This document shows positions 62,261 to 64,000 of a stretch of 64,000 nucleotides of DNA, one piece after another (the first letter of the stretch is position 1; every line of letters starts with the position of its first letter). A program made the position numbers and the translations under genes. Origin of the DNA: DALYLB01 sp964468345. GTDB lineage: Bacteria; Acidobacteriota; Blastocatellia; RBC074. The stretch lies in contig CAYXVZ010000032.1 of the NCBI GenBank assembly GCA_964468345.1, forward strand, positions 3,621-67,620. Direction: 5' to 3'. The notes under the pieces were generated by a model, which was given only the letters and a program-made list of their open reading frames with translations, did no database searches and had not been told where the DNA came from.

Positions 62261-62299
62261 AAGCCACGATGATTTTCAATCATCGTGGCTTCGTTTTTT
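62261..62299 (+). terminator. Rho-independent terminator after the subtilase
   Basis: AAGCCACGATGA/TCATCGTGGCTT forms a 12-bp stem with a TTTTCAA loop, followed by CG and a six-T run. It is oriented for + strand transcription and closes the sigma/CHAT/subtilase block. Confidence 0.93.
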
Positions 62300-62462
62300 G
62301 TCGATCTTCCCGTATTTCAGATGCGTTTCGCCCCACTGTCCGAGTGAGTATCGAATGGTTCAAGCGCAGTTCGTCCGGACTGCTAACGACAACATATTCC
62401 AGGCAGCGCTGGATTTCGGGGCAACCGCAGTACTAGGCGAAGTCCCACCGGGAGAAAGGAAA

Positions 62463-64000
62463 ATGAAGATCCGTATTTTTAGCAACGCACGAAGGAGCGG
62501 GAACGGGCTGCTGACTTGTGCCGCCGTGATCGTGTTTCAATTGACTTGCGTGGGAGCTCCCGTCGATCGCGTGCAGGCCGGCAAAGCCTCGAAGTCCTCA
62601 ACGACGGAAAAACGATCGAAGCAAACGAGCAAATACCTGAAGCTGAAGCGGGACGCCTTCAAAAAGTATAACGATCCCAAGGAGCAGGCCTATAAAAATC
62701 GCGTGGATGAGTCTTTTCGCGAGAAGCAGCGGGAACATGGTGAATATGCGTTGATGGTCAATCTGAATAAAGAGACGCGTCCGACAATCACGCTGAGCGA
62801 AGACAAGCTGAATGTGGAAGATGTGCTTTACGACAATCCGGACGCGCAGGCTTATGTCAACCGGGTGGGGCAATCCCTGATTCCGCAGGGGTCGAAACAT
62901 CTGTATGCCTTCAAGGTCACGCTCAACCCCTATCCCGAAGCACGCGCGCTGACGAATGGAACGATTTATGTCTCAACGGGAATGCTGGCGCTGGCCCAGA
63001 ACGAAGCGCAACTCGCGTATATTCTCGGGCACGAAATCGCACACATCGAGCAGAGCCACTGGTTCGACGATGTCGTGATCGAACGGTATGTCAGAGGAAA
63101 GAACGAGCAGCAGTCAACGACCCGCAATATCTTTCGGCGCGCGAGCATTCTGGCGGTGCGATCATTCACGGGCTGGTTCGATATCGATTCGATCGTGTTC
63201 CGGGGCTATGAGAGCTTCGGCGCGCCGTCATTGTCGAAAATCGCCTATCCCCGCACGCCGGTCACCTGGGACAAAGTGCAGGAAGACGAAGCGGACCGCC
63301 TGGCCTTCGAGTATCTTTCCGCCCGCCGTTATCCGCTCGGCGAAGTGAAAAAGTTTTATGCCGGCCTCGATGCGGCCGCGAAACACGAGGCCAGCTATTC
63401 CCGCGGCTTCGCCACCAATCCGCAGCGCCTGACCGAACGGATCCAGGCGCTCGGCGTCACGGAAACCGAATTGATCGCCAAGAACGGCCAGTCGCAGGAA
63501 CAGATCGCCTATCAATTCAGCAAGGGCCGCGGCGAAGGGAAGTATCTGCTTGCGGGCAGCGCGGCGGTGCGCGATCTCGATAAACGGCCTCTCAAGGAAT
63601 TGAACCCGAAACTCAGCACGGCGCATGCAGTGCGGGACGAAGCCGCATTCAAGGCCCTGCTGACACGGGTTCGCCGCGACAACGGCATCCGGGCCTTTCA
63701 CTATGACCTCTTTCGCATCTCGCGCATGCACCTGGCGGAAGCGGCGAAATCCGGCGGAAACGATCCGCTGGTTCATTACTATTATGGCCGTGTGATGCTT
63801 CAGACGGCGCGGACGGATGCGGAGCGCTCGGACGCCCTCGCTTCGCTGCAAAAAGCCGCGAGCCTGGATGGACGGCGGACGATCGCGGACTTGAATATGC
63901 ATCTCGCCCGCGCACAACAAGAGGCCCAGGTGAAGGCGGCCCCTGTTGCCTCCGGTTCAACCACGGGCGCCAGTCTCGCCGTTCAATCCCTCCCCAGGAC
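62463..64000 (+). CDS. M48 family zinc metalloprotease (3' truncated by window end)
   Basis: The frame is open from ATG 62463 (AAAGGA site) to the end of the window, at least 512 residues. It has a signal-peptide-like N-terminus (GLLTCAAVIVFQLTCVGAPV), a basic linker, and a catalytic domain with HEIAH at 190-194 (GHEIAHIEQSHW) and the third zinc ligand E274 in EDEADRLAFEYL. The part after residue 350 is helical, possibly TPR-like (HYYYGRVMLQTA). This architecture resembles BepA/LoiP-type envelope quality-control proteases. The 119-residue fragment at 1-360 is a separate M48 protein. Confidence 0.9.
   Translation, partial: MKIRIFSNARRSGNGLLTCAAVIVFQLTCVGAPVDRVQAGKASKSSTTEKRSKQTSKYLKLKRDAFKKYNDPKEQAYKNRVDESFREKQREHGEYALMVNLNKETRPTITLSEDKLNVEDVLYDNPDAQAYVNRVGQSLIPQGSKHLYAFKVTLNPYPEARALTNGTIYVSTGMLALAQNEAQLAYILGHEIAHIEQSHWFDDVVIERYVRGKNEQQSTTRNIFRRASILAVRSFTGWFDIDSIVFRGYESFGAPSLSKIAYPRTPVTWDKVQEDEADRLAFEYLSARRYPLGEVKKFYAGLDAAAKHEASYSRGFATNPQRLTERIQALGVTETELIAKNGQSQEQIAYQFSKGRGEGKYLLAGSAAVRDLDKRPLKELNPKLSTAHAVRDEAAFKALLTRVRRDNGIRAFHYDLFRISRMHLAEAAKSGGNDPLVHYYYGRVMLQTARTDAERSDALASLQKAASLDGRRTIADLNMHLARAQQEAQVKAAPVASGSTTGASLAVQSLPR

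Noticed and set aside
1..64000. tRNA, rRNA, transposase, integrase or phage genes
   Set aside because: None recognised on reading either strand. Absence was not confirmed by a dedicated search.

Overview
The window looks like a piece of an Acidobacteriota chromosome, probably Blastocatellia-like. The best evidence is the Solibacter-type C-terminal domain (TIGR03437-like) closing the repeat protein at 43730-47218. A TonB-receptor-style carboxypeptidase regulatory domain in the giant alpha-2-macroglobulin, many large exported beta-sandwich proteins, DUF6600/FecR proteins and two TPR-CHAT proteases fit the same picture. The DNA is GC-rich, except for an AT-richer island at about 31650-33000 that holds a polymorphic-toxin tail and two small downstream genes. 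No rRNA, tRNA, CRISPR array, transposase or phage gene was recognised. Both ends of the window cut M48-type metalloprotease genes.

Layout. 1-4461: end of an M48 protease, a DUF4127/GH84-like fusion, and a SIS-domain amino-sugar isomerase/deaminase. 4774-10740: a 1988-residue alpha-2-macroglobulin with unusual inserted domains. 11313-16826: amino-acid permease, RseP-like site-2 protease, a YcxB-like membrane protein and TyrS. 16992-19469: atypical sigma factor with a zinc-finger membrane anti-sigma-like protein. 19717-21310: a two-gene methyltransferase operon including an MddA-like methanethiol S-methyltransferase. 21413-28719: TPR-CHAT protease, divergent FecR/DUF6600 protein, TonB-TPR protein and a helix-hairpin-helix protein. 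28787-31641: NIPSNAP-like protein, Tat-exported PLP enzyme and a radical SAM protein. 31683-39963: a giant RHS protein with inserted PKD and NBR1-type Ig domains, a variable toxin-like tail and two small candidate immunity genes. 40406-43579: M50-like peptidase and a lipid-headgroup operon (CDP-alcohol transferase, HAD phosphatase, PAP2). 43730-56167: ten-repeat surface protein, sulfatase, peptide ABC permeases, ABC exporter, P-loop protein and a peptide-binding lipoprotein. 56412-62194: ECF sigma, zinc-finger protein, TPR-CHAT protease and subtilase. 62463-end: M48 protease, truncated by the window.

The most promising undescribed system is the 56412-62194 block. An ECF sigma factor, a soluble HxxxCxxC (anti-sigma-like) protein, a translationally coupled caspase-like TPR-CHAT protease and a secreted subtilase lie in series on one strand. 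The arrangement suggests a protease-gated transcription switch. A second sigma/zinc-finger pair (16992-19469) and a second TPR-CHAT protease (21413-24532) lie near each other elsewhere in the window, so the theme recurs.

Intergenic DNA is full of several unrelated families of inverted repeats whose arms are themselves short-period direct repeats (units of about 7-10 bp). Two of these elements run into coding sequence, one at the 5' end of the DUF4127 gene and one at the 3' end of the anti-sigma gene.
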